In this document: in pieces, positions 49,276 to 63,477 of the stretch
How positions within the stretch are numbered: position 1 is the stretch's first letter
How the letters are laid out: the number at the start of each line of letters is the position of its first letter
Source: Dermanyssus gallinae
Lineage: Eukaryota; Arthropoda; Arachnida; Mesostigmata; Dermanyssidae
Reading direction: 5' to 3'
Assembly (NCBI GenBank): GCA_003439945.1
Contig: QVRM01002806.1
Location: 1,045,001 to 1,109,000, forward strand
Length of the DNA: 64,000 bases
Program-made: the position numbers and the translations under genes
Notes under the pieces: model-generated
Told to the model about the DNA's origin: nothing
Seen by the model: only the letters and a program-made list of their open reading frames with translations
Database searches by the model: none

Positions 49276-49889
49276 AGTTGGTAAACGTGAATAAACAACC
49301 TATTGTTTATTTCAAAAGTGCGTATTGCAGAGGAATGCGGAAATACAACCAGTTTGTTCCTACGCGGGGAAGTGTTTACTAGGTGCCCGACCCTAATCAT
49401 CACCTGTTCTTGCCACGTAGGCAAACACTGTTCTAGCGTCTCAGAAGATCGTCGATCAAAGGCAGCTGCCCTAGGCAAATATATATGGCTACGGATATAA
49501 GAATATATGGCTAGGCAAGCTCTGTATTTTGTCGACCCGTCCAATTGTGCGCCGCAATAGATGATATGATTTGGGATGGTCGCGCTGATTATTCTTCGTT
49601 CAATCCGCCGTCATCACATGAATCCTCCCTTCGTGGATCGCTTCAAGGAACGTCGCTGAACGGGGGCAAGCGTGTCACAGGCACGATTCATACATAGGTT
49701 GTTATGCACAGGCAGACACACACACATACGCAGCTACCCACTCAACACAGCCGTTACGCACATCATGGTATTGGCAACCGATTCGGTAGTAGTGGCGACT
49801 CGAACAATGTAAATACTTATTGCTAGACGACAACAACAGCGACTAGGACTTTGTCGACGGAATTAGATGCTCTCTCCCACATACCAACA

Positions 49890-49891
<2 letters not shown>
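49276..49891. other. No recognisable gene
   Basis: Nothing assigned. Confidence 0.4.

Positions 49892-49971
<80 letters not shown>
49892..49971. repeat. Compound (CT)n-(TA)n microsatellite
   Basis: (CT)n at 49892-49937 followed by (TA)n at 49939-49971. Confidence 0.96.
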
Positions 49972-49973
<2 letters not shown>

Positions 49974-50039
49974 AAATATACTTCTCTCTATCTCTCTCTC
50001 GCGCGTTTTTTCTCTGGCCACTCTGTTAGGACTCGTAGT

Positions 50040-50720
50040 AAGCGAAGTACGAGGACCCGAGCGGCATTGCCTACGTCGCACTGCGTCGCGTTGCGCTGTC
50101 AGCACGCACGTCGTGCCCCGTGCTGATCACCACCCGCCTACCGTTCGCTGCCTAGCACCGTCGCCGTCTTCGTTGTTGTCGTCGTCCTGTCGGCGTGGTC
50201 ATGATCGTCCGTCGTCGTCAGGACGTCGAAGAGCAACGCAGCAAGAACGGGGGCGAGAGTGAGAGAAAGAGAGAGAGTGTGTGTGTGAGAGAGTGTGTGT
50301 GTGAGAGAGAGAGGGAAAAGGAGATGATGCATCAAGCATGAATAAGATTTAGCCTCCCGGCCCGGCCGGCGGAACGCTCGCAGCGGGTGGATCTCCCTGT
50401 GCGGATGAACGGACGGAGGGCCAGCCGCCGACAATGATGACGACGACGACGAAGGAAGAACTCTCCCCATTTCCGATGATGCCTCGGCGCGCGGAAAAAA
50501 AGAGCCGCGAGGATGCTGGCGAGGTGCACGTCAGGGGGGAGCACGGAGAAGGCACGTGAGATCGCACACGCCGAACAGATTAGCAAACAGCACAGCGGGT
50601 CGAGCTGCAGCGGCACAGCCCGGCGTTTGCGGCAGTGGAGAGCTATAGAGAAGGAAACATGGCTTAGATGCGGAGATGCGCATGGCGGCGGTCGAAGCGG
50701 AAAAAGACTAATGAATGAAC
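50040..50720. other. GC/CpG-rich patch with GA/GT repeats
   Basis: Much richer in GC and CpG than its surroundings, with (GT)n/(GA)n blocks at about 50253-50315 and open frames on both strands (for example 181 codons on minus at 50332-50877) that lack recognisable domains. Such a patch could be a promoter or 5' exon of a host gene, but I see no splice-linked coding sequence to prove it. Confidence 0.3.
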
Positions 50721-51451
50721 GGATGGATGGATGGAATGCCTCAAACACGACGAACTCAGGCGAGTTCATCCAGAAAAGGCATGGCATTTTTGTTTTATTA
50801 CGCTCTGACAACCACATTTTAGACGCTCGAATGAGCAAAGTTGCCTGTGGCACGATACCGCCTAGATGCGTCTTCATTTGAGCGGCTTTTCTTCTCTGAG
50901 AGGTTCGAAGTTTTCTTCGTTAGTTGGCTCGAGCTGATACGAAATAACAACCCTCATGGGGGGCGCTTTCCGATTCGTGATATCTTAAGATCTTCTCACC
51001 TGTAGTTTTCAAGAGGCGTGCCTATGTATACGCATCCGTGTTTATGGTGTGTGTGTGTGTACCGGTGTTACGTTTTCCTTTTGACGCTTGAATGTCGAGA
51101 TATGTGGACTTGTTTTTCGGTGGTTTAAAATAGTGTGGCGTTGCCTGATTCGTATTCCATGGCTTGATTTAGCAGTAAGCCCAGTCGAATCGCCTTCACC
51201 TTGCACTTTGTCCGAGACAAAAGTGTTCCATTGGTAAATCGTGAGGTGTCGTTTAATTCATCGATCCTCCTGTGTAGTGTGGTTCTTGTTGCTCGTGCGG
51301 CATAACAACTAAGTCGAGACACGGCCTCCGTTTCGTCAATTTAGACGGCGGAACCGCTGAGACGACCGACTGATTCCGCGAGCCTGCACGCGCCTACATT
51401 TGGCGTAGTTGTCTTAGTGACAATTTGCCTTAGTGACAATTTTATACTAAG

Positions 51452-51454
<3 letters not shown>
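50721..51454. other. No recognisable gene; short (GT)n at 51046-51060
   Basis: Nothing further assigned. Confidence 0.4.

Positions 51455-51485
<31 letters not shown>
51455..51485. repeat. (TA)n microsatellite
   Basis: About 31 bp of TA. Confidence 0.94.
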
Positions 51486-51489
<4 letters not shown>

Positions 51490-51879
51490 CGATGATACAT
51501 ATAGGCCGACTAGCGCTATGAGCAACAAACCCGCAGATGTTACACGAGGTGTTGCTCGATTCTCGATGACCCTTCAAGGCGCAATGTGCAAATTATAAGT
51601 GCGAGGGTTCAAAGACTGTCATGCGGGATTAAAACAGTTGGATAAACTAAAAGCGAAGTCAGCTCAGAAGCATTCGGCGTTTTTGTCGGTTGCTAGCGAT
51701 TTCAGACAATCATAATGACGGGCCATCACAGCAATTGTTGGACGGTGACAGAACCTACACCGGTCACTTCGTCGGATCCGTCAGAAGATGTCGGCTTTAA
51801 TTTCACGTCTGGGTATAATCCTGCGACTACACCAGACTCACTAGGGCCTATGAGGTCAGACCTTTGCTAGACTCGAAGT

Positions 51880-52500
51880 GACGCCATTGCCCGCATTGAA
51901 GTTCCTTCTCTTCAGTGCGCGCGGTCAGAACTGCCAGACGACGATCGACGGCATCGGGTTCGAGTGGCATATGGGACTAAGTGCCGTCATACTATCAGAG
52001 GCTACGAGCAGATTCCTCGACGGCTGCAGGCGCATAACTGCATGTCCTTCCAAGCGCCCTCAGCTGGGATCTCGCCTGCACGACAAGTCTACACAAACAT
52101 TGGTCGCGTTGGGGTTGGGAGCAGTGCTGGTCCGGTGCAGATACTGTGACGAGGTCGATTCCTTAGGTCATTATGGACACTTCCGTCCCCGCAGTTCGGG
52201 CAGAATCGCACGCCATTCAGCCTTGAACGAGACAAACAGCAGAGGGCTACAATCGGCAGACGTTCTGTAGCCCCCCGGTTTAGTCAGAGACGATGGGAAA
52301 AGACCTTATGGCATAGCTCTAACTTCTTTCAAGTGGGGCCAACTGCTCGTGTGGCCAACCCTGCTAATAGCTGGTACAGACTCATACCGCCCTGGACATG
52401 CGGTAGTCCTAGCAATGGCAGGCAAGTGCAGAAAGTATTCAAGCCTCGACCAACGCTTGTTTTCACCCCTTGTGTTTGAGATATTAGGAGGGGGTTAAGG
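51880..52500 (+). pseudogene. REL-endonuclease LINE relic, copy 3
   Basis: In a mostly open frame: SRLHDKSTQTLVALGLGAVL, then a knuckle remnant CRYCDEVDSLGHYGHF (the last Cys lost), GRIARHSALNETNSR, a stop, then RDDGKRPYGIALTS where the RPDG catalytic Asp has become Tyr, LLVWPTLL in place of WDVTV, and FSPLVFEILG. This is the C-terminal part of the same family as elements A-C, with its catalytic residues gone. Confidence 0.7.
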
Positions 52501-53957
<1,457 letters not shown>

Positions 53958-56879
53958 AGCCTAAAACAAAACGCAAGACAATGGCTAGTTTAGGCTTGCT
54001 AACTTAGTGCAAGCATTTATTATTGATGATAGCACAGTCGCGCCCCTCCTCTGGTTACCTACCATCGTATGGAATTTCAGCCGGTTTGGTGATAATGAGT
54101 TCCTAATCCGAAATGATAATTAGCAAGACTTTAGTTTTCTTACTGCCAAAAACCGACAAATATGGTTAAAGAAGATCTATAAGCCTTCCCTAGAGGCAAT
54201 TAACGGCATACGATTAAGAATTTTCTGTCCGGGTGAAAGTTATGTACAATATTGTCAATGTGATCCATTTTATGCTTATATATTCTGTACATATAAATGC
54301 AAATGTTCTCTAAATATAGTATAAATATTGTATGTAAGACATAATTAGTTTACAATCTTTTTTCGATTTATTTTAGAGGTACTGATGGTAACGATCTAAA
54401 CAAGCCAGACTGTGACGACCATTTTACAAACACACCCGAAGGGACTTAATAGATGGCATACATCCACTTTTAATGCAATTTAACGCTTATATGTATATAT
54501 TAAGTGCCTAGTTTGATGCCTAAACAAACCTGTTACAGACAACACAGAAACTAGTAAATACTAGTTATGATTAATACCTAGATTCTTACGCCATGTAAAA
54601 AATTTCAACAGTGGTTTCAGTTGTTTGAAAGTTTGTTCGACTACAGTATTTAGCAGAAATAGGGCATTTTTATTTCACATAAAACACGTACCAACTTACC
54701 TTGGACATAAGAGGAAAAGCGTGAAGGGGAGCTAATAGTGAACACCTTGTGAACACCACCATAATTGTTCAAATTCAGAAAACATGAAAAATGTTCCTTG
54801 TGGGCATAAATCAGAGCCTGAATTGCTGTCGTAAAACGGTCGTCTGTTTTGCGCTTTACATTTATCAATGTCAGCTACATATGCCTGTTAAATCAGAATA
54901 AAATAATAGAAGAATGTTAAACATAGAACTAATGTCCAGAACTAGCTTATTTGCGGTTATGCAAAGGCTTTTTGTTTTTCAGGCGAAGAGAAAACATAGA
55001 ATCTGCACAATAAAGCTTGATATGTTTGTTGCTTGACATGTTAAGATGTCTGATTAAAAATTATTATCAACATTGAGAGGTCTGATTCATCTAACACATA
55101 CTAGTTAGAAATCTCGTGACTTGACAGTTAACGAAGCAATAAACTATTGTTAACGGATCGACGGATAACACGAGCAGTTGCGTTTCGGCAAAACGGGAAA
55201 TGCAACTACTCACGAGTTCGTATAGATTATAAATCCGTACCCAACCGGCATACTAGGTTGCTGGTTCACTCATACGGACCACACGTTTCCTTGTGAATTT
55301 TCGGCGTTCATTTGTCGCCGCAATTGACGCCGTAGTTCAACCTTGGGTTCTAATCTACAGTGGCCTCTGACAATTACAGACAGGTAGACTTTCGACGAAT
55401 CGTGCCTGATACGAAAAGCAAACTGCGAAGCAAATGCAACGGGTTCAAGCAAATTTGCCCAAAATTTACTCGAAACAAGTCAAAAAGAACAAAGTAGACA
55501 TTCTGCAAGACAACGCGCTTTTTACGTGTGCCACTCTAGCCTCAAAGAATTTAACGGCTCAACATTTCCAAAAAAAACGTAATCTGCAAACGCACTGAGC
55601 ATTTAATGCTGTACCCACACTTTCAGCTCACTTAAGAACCTTTTAGCAATATAAGCCGATGCTCAATAGGCTACGACACTTCTTTTCGTAGTTGAGTCAG
55701 GGGGTTGAGATTTGTATAAATGAGAGCTGACTGGTCGTTTGCAGGTTTTCGCTAAAACGGAGAGAATACTATTATTTCAATCGACCTAATAAACTCGCAA
55801 AATCAGTTCCAATATTGCTTTTGCTGTAGACAGAAAAAAAAGTACTTACTTTAAGTGTCTAGCGGGTGATTTAACTACGTGCGACATTCGACAGGTGGTG
55901 AGCGAGCGCTATTACGCTTCAGGTGATAACCCTAAATGTTGAACGTAACTCTCTTATTACGATTTTTTTACGAAAACACCACTTTCGGCTGACTGCCACT
56001 ACACCATAATCTTCTCTGACAGTGACTTTAACCTACCAACGAAGAAGGCAGCCCAGCCAGCTGTTTTAAGACTCTAAGACTAGCGATGCCTTAATTGGAT
56101 AGATACTTTGCTATGGATCATGGTGGCGGAACTTTGTTCAGTCTGGTGGAGGAGTTTTTCTCTTCGTCCGTTGTTGGCCGACAGCGAAGGCGCGGGCTAC
56201 AGGATCACGCTTGTTCGCGTTGTGATCAGTCAAATGTCCCCGTATTCATTGGAAACTCTTTGATCCACACAACGGAACGGCAAGCACTCTGCTAGAGTCA
56301 TACAGGCTAGCAAAGGGCCTGACCTGTGACACGGCCAGCCATGCAGCGCGAACTGATTACCTTACAAGGGTCTTCTTACTAGGAATAGGAATATTATTAG
56401 ACTAAACGTTCGACCGTTGTTACCGCTAACATTCAGCCAGGCGTTATGAGCTATGACTAGAACGTCGATAAAACAACTTTGTCTGCCTCGAGTGGAGCAC
56501 ACTGTCACCCGCAAAAAAGTCTTTGTGAAAATTTACCAATAAATATGCTTTGCAATCACGCGACATCGCCCCGGCCAGAGTGAGTAAACTCAAACTTAAA
56601 AATTATATTTATTATTACATCACCTTTTGGTATTGTGAATTGCATTACATTACACGTGCTTATTAAGTCGTGGGAACGGTATTCGTTTCCGTTATTCTTG
56701 GGTATTCCACAATGATGATATGTTGAATATGCATCTCCGAAAAATGTCAGCGACCTAACGCCCAGATAGCTGGCGCTGACCGACATGTTTCATGATGATA
56801 TTTGGTGCAGATTAGGCCGCAAAAAGTGCAGCGATACTCATTGGAAGGGTTACGGAACTCAGTGCGATGGCACAGTTTG
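53958..56879. other. Long AT-rich stretch without recognisable gene
   Basis: Only short open frames (up to 76 codons) and no motif; nothing I can support in this 2.9 kb. Confidence 0.4.
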
Positions 56880-58770
56880 TGGTGGAACACATGGACGGAG
56901 AAGCGGGTGAGAACGTGACGCTGTTTGAAGAGTGGTTTTATCTATGTATTGTCTAACATTGTCGGCGTTTGGTAGAACGCTTCCGACACTTCTCGTATCT
57001 TCTGTTCAAAGTGCCTACGGAAGTTTCACAGTGACGCGGTAGTCAAAAGTTAAACGGTTTACCAGATCCTCGAATTTTCATTCACTACTAGTCTTGTAGA
57101 TGCAGCTTTTCCTTGCAATGTCTCGCCAAGAGGATAAACAGAGCGGGTTACCTCTGCCTTTAAGGATGACCTTTAGCAAGCATTACAACCAGGCTGCTGG
57201 GATCTCACCTGTTTCCAAGCACTTGCTAAAAAGTGCCGTTTAAAAGGGCGTTAGGAGGACCTCCGCCCTTACATGTTCATTCCGGACGAAGTCGGGTCCG
57301 AAGACCTCTTATTCTTCAACCTTTCGATCGCCCTTTGAACTTGTATAAGAGAGAATGGAGCATCCATCCGCCAGAATAGTAGACGCTCGTATTTGTCTGA
57401 TAATTCGCACGCTAGTGGTATAATCCCAGGTGTGCTATCTGTCGTTATAAATGCGTCGATAAAGTATTGACGCAGACGGTCGGAGGCAACTGGGCAACTA
57501 GAGAATGTAAAATTCCTTTCAAGGGTATAGTGAGGCTCAAACTTGGCCCTTATAATGATACGATTTTCAATGTCCTTGGCGACAAAACAAAATTTTCTTT
57601 CAGTATATTAGTTCACAAGCGACATTGTCTACAATAAAAGTTCCTCATCTCTGGGCGTTCTCGGGAGAGGATGAGGGTGATGAATAAAATAAGCTTTCAC
57701 ACGATAGCAATATGAGTCAAACCACTCGGGTGACCGACTTCCCCTCAGTGTACGCCTATATGTAACCGAGCACACCGCTTGTATGAACGTGTCGGAGAGC
57801 AGACTTGGCGGCATTTTCAGTAGGCAATTGGAATGCTACGCGCAAGGCTCTATGCGTAACTTATTTACGTCGATGCATTTACGGAGCCTCTGGCGCCTCG
57901 GCGTACCAGTGCTCTCACCTCCATATTTTACTTTAACTGTTAAATAAACGGGTATAGTTTTTCAAATTGTAATGACAAGTTTAAAGTCGGGCGTAATGAC
58001 AAGCCCGATCACTTGTCTGGTATATTCGATGTCTTTTTCAGGACCCGAGTAAGCGAATATATTGATTGTGGAAGACCCACCCTCTGCGGGTTATCGCCAA
58101 ATCCACCGCCGAGTGGAACGTTGGCGGGGACGTAGTAGTAAATATCCAAAATCCATACTTCTCAAGCGCTTGGTGAACGCTAATTGTCCGGGAAGACGCA
58201 GCAGTATCAAGCCTACAGTTCAGGTCTCCGGCCAGTAGGGCTGGTGCACCAGTTGGAATAATTGCAACGGCGCGGCCATTCTTTCTAAGACATTTTCAAC
58301 GGACTCCCGGCTGCCACTACTGTACATCCCAATAAAATATGATTGAGAGATGCTGAGGACGATGGTATTGTCTTCGGCCAGTAGGATCCTTGCTTGTTTG
58401 ATGGGGCCGCCCAGCAGAGAGGCTCCGCCAATTGGCCGGCCGTGCGAGGGCCGTAAAGCAGGGCAGTGGTGCGAGTTGTATCAATTAACCTCGAAACGCT
58501 CAGTAGTGAACGTCTTCGTTAAAAGAACAATATCGTAACCTGCGAGGTCGCTGTTTGGAACGACCGAAAACACTGCAAGTATGCTCTTATAGTTCCACTG
58601 ACACACTCTTAATTGAGCGGTCGGCCTCTGGAACAATTTGACCGGTAGTTGCGGCTCCTGATTGGTCGAGTCATGCCGAGTTGTTCTGGATATTCTTCTT
58701 GATCTCGGTTGCCGCCTTCAACTTCTTAATCAGAATCTCGAACGACTTGTATAGACGGACTAAGTCGGGT
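56880..58770 (-). pseudogene. Decayed APE-type LINE: endonuclease and RT start
   Basis: Reading minus: DLAGYDIVLLTKTF (about 58550-58505), IKQARILLAEDNTIVLSISQ (58410-58350), GDLNCRLDTAASSRTISVHQ (about 58230-58170; the GD-N of an AP endonuclease) and YGFWIFTT. A linker follows, with SPEWFDSYCYRVKAYFIHH (57736-57680), APFSLIQVQRAIERLKNKR (57350-57300), GPDFVRNEHVRAEVLLTPF (RT start) and GNPL...SWRDIARKSCIY (about 57135-57085). Stops and phase changes are frequent. It could be the N-terminal half of family X, whose C-terminal half is seen elsewhere, but no copy joins the two here. Confidence 0.6.
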
Positions 58771-59040
58771 GAGAACGGAACTACTTGACCAACAAACTCA
58801 TCTGTGGAAATAATTTCCTATCCCCCAAGACAACGCCAATGCTGGCGGTTCGGTTTTGAGTTGAAATCCATCATTGTTGGTATTGATTGAGTTGAAGGCC
58901 TCATAGACCTTTCAAGCTGTGCTGCGTTTTCATCGAACCAGAAGATCCCCTATGATTGTGGCGGGCCTGCAGAGGCTCCTGAAGTAAGCGTGCAGTGCAC
59001 CCTTGGGTCACGCTATTCAACAAAGACGCCTCCGAACAGT

Positions 59041-59290
59041 CATCTGAATGATACCAGACGCAATCTAGCGAAAAGCGAATACTCAGGTTGAGGAAAGTCA
59101 TACGAAGTTGACACGTTGTCTTACGTTGAAGCTTTTGCGTGCAGAAACGTCAATGTTTGCCATTACGACTAAAATGTTATGCCTAAAATACTTTTATCAG
59201 GCAATAGCAAATTTAATGCTCATCATTTTCGTACGAAAATGATTGTGCTGCGTTACGTAGTTGCCGAGTAACTAAGCTGTTTCGACAGCC
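59041..59290 (+). repeat. Large inverted repeat, left arm
   Basis: Complementary to 59480-59743 over ~250 bp with substitutions and small indels; the inner part is best conserved (GTGCTGCGTTACGTAGTT). See right arm. Confidence 0.85.
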
Positions 59291-59479
59291 ACCGTTGTTT
59301 ACGTTATGTTTTACGTTGAAGCGACTACACTCAGAACCATAAACAAATTGCCAATACATTTCCGCCCCCTGCTTCCATTGAGAAAAAAACTTTTCTTGCC
59401 GAGTTCTACTAAACCTCAAGAGATGTACCCAACTCTCTCATACACCCTATGCAAGTATGAATGCCTTTACTTTGAATAC

Positions 59480-59743
59480 GGCTGTCGAAAAAGCGTAGTT
59501 ACTCGCTAACTACGTAACGCAGCACTATCACTTTGGTACGAAAATGATGGACATTAGGGATTGGTAAATTTGCCATTACCTGAGAATAGTATTTTAAATG
59601 CAATGTTTGGGTCATACTGGCAAAATTGTACGGTTCTGCAAGTGCAAACTTTAGCGCAAGACATAACAACAAATTGACTTTATATGACGTTCCTTGACCT
59701 GGCTATTTGTCGTTCGCTAGCTTGCGTCTGCTGTAATTCAGAG
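59480..59743 (-). repeat. Large inverted repeat, right arm
   Basis: Reverse complement of the left arm; the 189-bp spacer (59291-59479) contains a segment (59359-59430) that recurs directly at 59899-59970. Long arms around a short spacer resemble a foldback/MITE-type element, although I see no transposase or clear target duplication. Confidence 0.85.
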
Positions 59744-59898
59744 TATGCGGAACTTCCCGCCGAACACGCCGGTGTGGTTCTTTCGTGCGTTGACTGGTTC
59801 TACCGCAAACATAGATTTTGCACAACTATGTAGGAGAAAAATTCACGCAAAAAGACAGAATACCTTCTTTTATTTCATCCTCACTCCTAAACAAGACG

Positions 59899-59970
59899 TT
59901 TCCGCCCACCTCCTTCCTTTGGAAAAAAAACTTCCTTGTCGAGTTCCACCAAACCTTAAAATAAGTACAC
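59899..59970 (+). repeat. Direct repeat of the inverted-repeat spacer
   Basis: TTTCCGCCCACCTCCTTCC ... CGAGTTCCACCAAACCTTAA here parallels TTTCCGCCCCCTGCTTCC ... CGAGTTCTACTAAACCTCAA at 59359-59430. Confidence 0.75.
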
Positions 59971-61443
59971 ACGGATATGGAAGACCCTTTATATTTATAT
60001 TTATTCGATATGAGAGTAAAGGTCGGGCTCAAGGACAGTGAAAATGACAATGACAAAAAAACACGAGGAAGAAGATGAGCTATCAGCGTTCCGCGCCACT
60101 AAGCGCTTGACGTTTCCAGGAGGCACAAGAGAAATCTCAATACGGCGCGCCATTTAGTCACGACTCTTTGGAGTAGGACAATGCAGCGGAAACTTGGAAC
60201 AGAATCGGTACGGGTAGACTCGCAGCGTTTTGCATTGCACGTAGACGAACGAACCCGAGGGTTCCAGAAAGTGTCCGATGCAAGTCATCGCAATCGTTCA
60301 GCCGCGACTGCTGCTCCTGCCCTTTTGTTTGTTTCTGCTGGTACAGCTGCATGATCGTGCAACATTAGCAACGCACATCTCCCGCACCATCACTGCCCCC
60401 TAGCGGCCATAAGAGACATATATGCAGACGCTAAGGTCCAAGATCTACTACCGGATGCCCAGTTTGCCTACCTACAAAGGTGTAGGCACGGCGCCGCAGC
60501 TCCTGGAAGCCCAAATTGATTGGGCAAGTATGTGTAACGACTCGGACTGTGCACCGTCTATTTTTTTTTATCTATTAAGCCAGCGTTTGAATCAGTCATG
60601 CACTCTAAACTACATTCATTAGGTATAATAAATTAGGTCATGTAGATTTCCGTAACCTATTATTGAGAGCGTGATACATTTTGGCAGTGACCATATTAGG
60701 TGATTTTCACGTGTTGGGGATTCTTAGAGGTGGGCTGTTACGATTTCTGTTAGAATCAGATATACACATAAAATAGTTAATTTAAAGATAACATGCCACG
60801 GAATTAAAATTTGTAAATTTATTTATTTTATATATTTTAAGTATTTTGAGGTACTTTAAGTGCGTTGTGAATAGCATAACGAGGAGATACCCTTTCGTCC
60901 CTCTTGTAGCCGCAGATGGCCCGTAGGACATGTGTGTTATTTGTACGTGTTGACCTAAACAGTGGCAAACAATGTGTTATATAGCAAAGAAAAACCATAC
61001 ATATGCCATCAATGTCACATCAGGGGATACGCCAATATTGCTTAGTCTGCTCAACAGAGGTACAATCTGTTTTTCGTCGAGCCCGATGGCGTGGTGCATT
61101 GGCGTGCGCCTCGCGACCGCAGGAGACAAATAGGTGAAAGGGCTCGAGCCCCACCGTTGTACATTTGTATTTATGGTGTCCGTCCTACGAAGCAATGCAA
61201 AAGCAGTTCCGTGGACATTAAATGTTGGCTGAGGGTCAGCCCGAAAGAGACACAATCTTTTAAGTTAGGCAATTAAGGTATTTATGTAAGTTAGGCGATT
61301 AAGGTATTTATGTGATTTCAGTATGTCAGTGAGGAGTCCAGAGTTACACCAAATTTATATTCAAGCATTTATATTCAAATGACTATGGTACATTAGTATT
61401 ATTGATTTATTTGTTATTGACCGGTTTACTAATCTTTGCCACG
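59971..61443. other. No recognisable gene
   Basis: Short frames only. Confidence 0.4.
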
Positions 61444-62110
61444 TTAAGTGCCAATTTTAAATAAGTTTAAGTTGGCCGTTTGTATGCTCAACATTGCTGG
61501 TCCGATTATGTAAAACGGGCAACGAAAAGTTATGTCATCGGTGAAACCGATAGCGTTTAGTTTACTAGCCTTTAGAAGCGAGTTACTAAGTATTTGCAAT
61601 AGTGTTGGTAGGATGCTGGTTTCTTGTGGTGTACCGAGGTGCAGGGAGCATGACGATGACACGTTGCCGCCGTTTTTGGTGATTTGTACTGTGTAATTTA
61701 CGTGAAAATTCAAAAATGTAATCGGACCTTCAATGGATTTTAGTTTGCGTCAGTATATTGATAAGACTATTTTAGTCTACTGAGTCAAATGCTTTTTTAA
61801 CATTAACAAATATCCCAGCAATTATTTGATAGGACTCTCTTCTTTACGTTACTTTGCTTGGAGATGAGTAAGAGCTAAGTTGATATTACATTTACTACGG
61901 AATTTACTACTGCCAAATCGCATCAGAGTAATAAAGTGTGTACTGTGAGTATATAGGCAAATTACCGGTAATTGATTCAAGTAATTTCTCCAGAAATGGA
62001 ACGCAATTTATGGGTCGATAGTTAGTTGCTTCATTTTTATTTCTCTGTTTTAATATTGGTGGAATTATTGCACATCTCAAATTTGCCGTTTATCGCACGC
62101 AAGCGATATA
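61444..62110 (-). pseudogene. Decayed Jockey/CR1-group reverse transcriptase
   Basis: Minus strand, in order: AIIPPILKQRNKNEATNYRP then INCVPFLEKLLESIT (about 62075-61975, motifs 1-2), GIFVNVKKAFDSVD (about 61820-61780, motif 3), and in the open piece 61713-61444 LHLGTPQETSILPTLLQI (motif 4) and IGFTDDITF (motif 5, FTDD in place of FADD/YADD). 5'- and 3'-incomplete and frameshifted. Confidence 0.65.
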
Positions 62111-62690
62111 TTAGCTACTTATACCGATACCATATCTGTGAGCCCTGGAAGACGCGAAGCAGATCAGTAATTTGAAGGAAACGATTGTCGGAAAGCGTCC
62201 CTAACTGAGCAACCCTAAGTGTCTCTAAGAGATCGTGGCAAATTTGATTTTGATAAAGCAATCTAGGTTTAAGATTGTTCTGGAGCTCATAAAGGGAATT
62301 AAAGCGCTTTACATCACCATGGTCAAAACAGTTGTTTTACCTAATTCCGAACAAAAATAAACAAAGTAACTTAGTGCATCAAGGCTGGGTTTACGTCATC
62401 CCGCATCACATCTAAGTAAGATGGTGGACAAATCTCCACTTCGCATAGTGTCTGGTTTAGGGTGACTCTCTGCGTTTATCGTGCATGTAATACACGTGTT
62501 TCTGAAAGATTCAAGCATGCCTTTATAGTGGCAAAGGAAGAGCCTTCAGATTGACACTCCTTGAGTTACCAAAACTGCAAGCTGTAAATATTATCTCCCA
62601 TATTATCTGGGACTGATTTGCATGAAAGGCACCCTGACCGAGATGGCTAAAGACGAGGGAACCTGTCCTACCTGGGGGACCGCTTGCTCG
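62111..62690. other. No recognisable gene
   Basis: Nothing assigned between two oppositely oriented LINE fragments. Confidence 0.35.
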
Positions 62691-62700
62691 GTCCGATCGC

Positions 62701-63390
62701 TTGAAACTCAGTACTGGTGCAGTCGAGTTCGTTAATACCTTCTGTTACCTTGGGGTTAACTTTTCGATGAAGGGCACAACCTTTGGACAACACATCGCCG
62801 AACGAACCAGAAAAAGTCTAGTCGCGATGTCTACAATCGAAAAGCCCCAACAATTATCCCTGACCACACTCAGAGCACTTTTTGACCTGAAAGTTGCTTC
62901 GGTGGCGGCCTACGGCATTCAGGTCATATGGGAACACCTCAGCCTATCACAGCTAGAAAAACTAGATAAGGTTAAGCCTACGTTTTTCAAGCTAGCCATT
63001 GGGTTGCCACGAAATGCGAAAAACCGTCTAGTTTACCTTATGACTTCTACTCAACCACTTGTAGAAGATCTAGTAACTAGACTCCGTCTCTTAGAAACCG
63101 CTGCTCTTATTCAGTTTAGAGAAAACTTTATGAAGAAAGTTCGAGCAGTTCCCGGTAGCTTCTTTAATTCGCTAGCAATAGTTACACAGAACTGGCAGAG
63201 ACCACTACAACCCAACCGACATCTCGTGACCCGCTATTCACTTCACGGGTTTCACCATAAACTCTGCCATCGAAGAGGTTTCCACAATCCTGATGTCGGC
63301 TGTGTGTGCCGTTTATGTAACCAGCCGTGCCCTATCTACCATCTCGATACCTGTCAGAGAGCTATTTCTCTTACGCAGTTAGCTCGATGA
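62701..63390 (+). pseudogene. Family X LINE, open C-terminal fragment
   Basis: A 229-codon uninterrupted frame, the best-preserved family X copy. It begins after the RT catalytic box with FVNTFCYLGVNFSMKG, continues through LFDLKVASVAAYGIQVIWEH and GLPRNAKNRLVYLMTSTQPL, and ends with NRHLVTRYSLHGFHHKLC and the cysteine cluster CVCRLCNQPCPIYHLDTC. There is no catalytic domain, so it is a 5'-truncated copy. Intact reading suggests a more recent insertion than the copies at 48-480, 10450-11110 and 37360-39600. A short TATATATA and an AATAAATAAATAATG string follow at about 63435-63477, consistent with its 3' end. Confidence 0.7.
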
Positions 63391-63477
63391 TATTTTATTA
63401 CTTATCTATAAACATGTGTTTTCTTACAATGATCTATATATATACATACCATACAAATGGTGCAATAAATAAATAAT

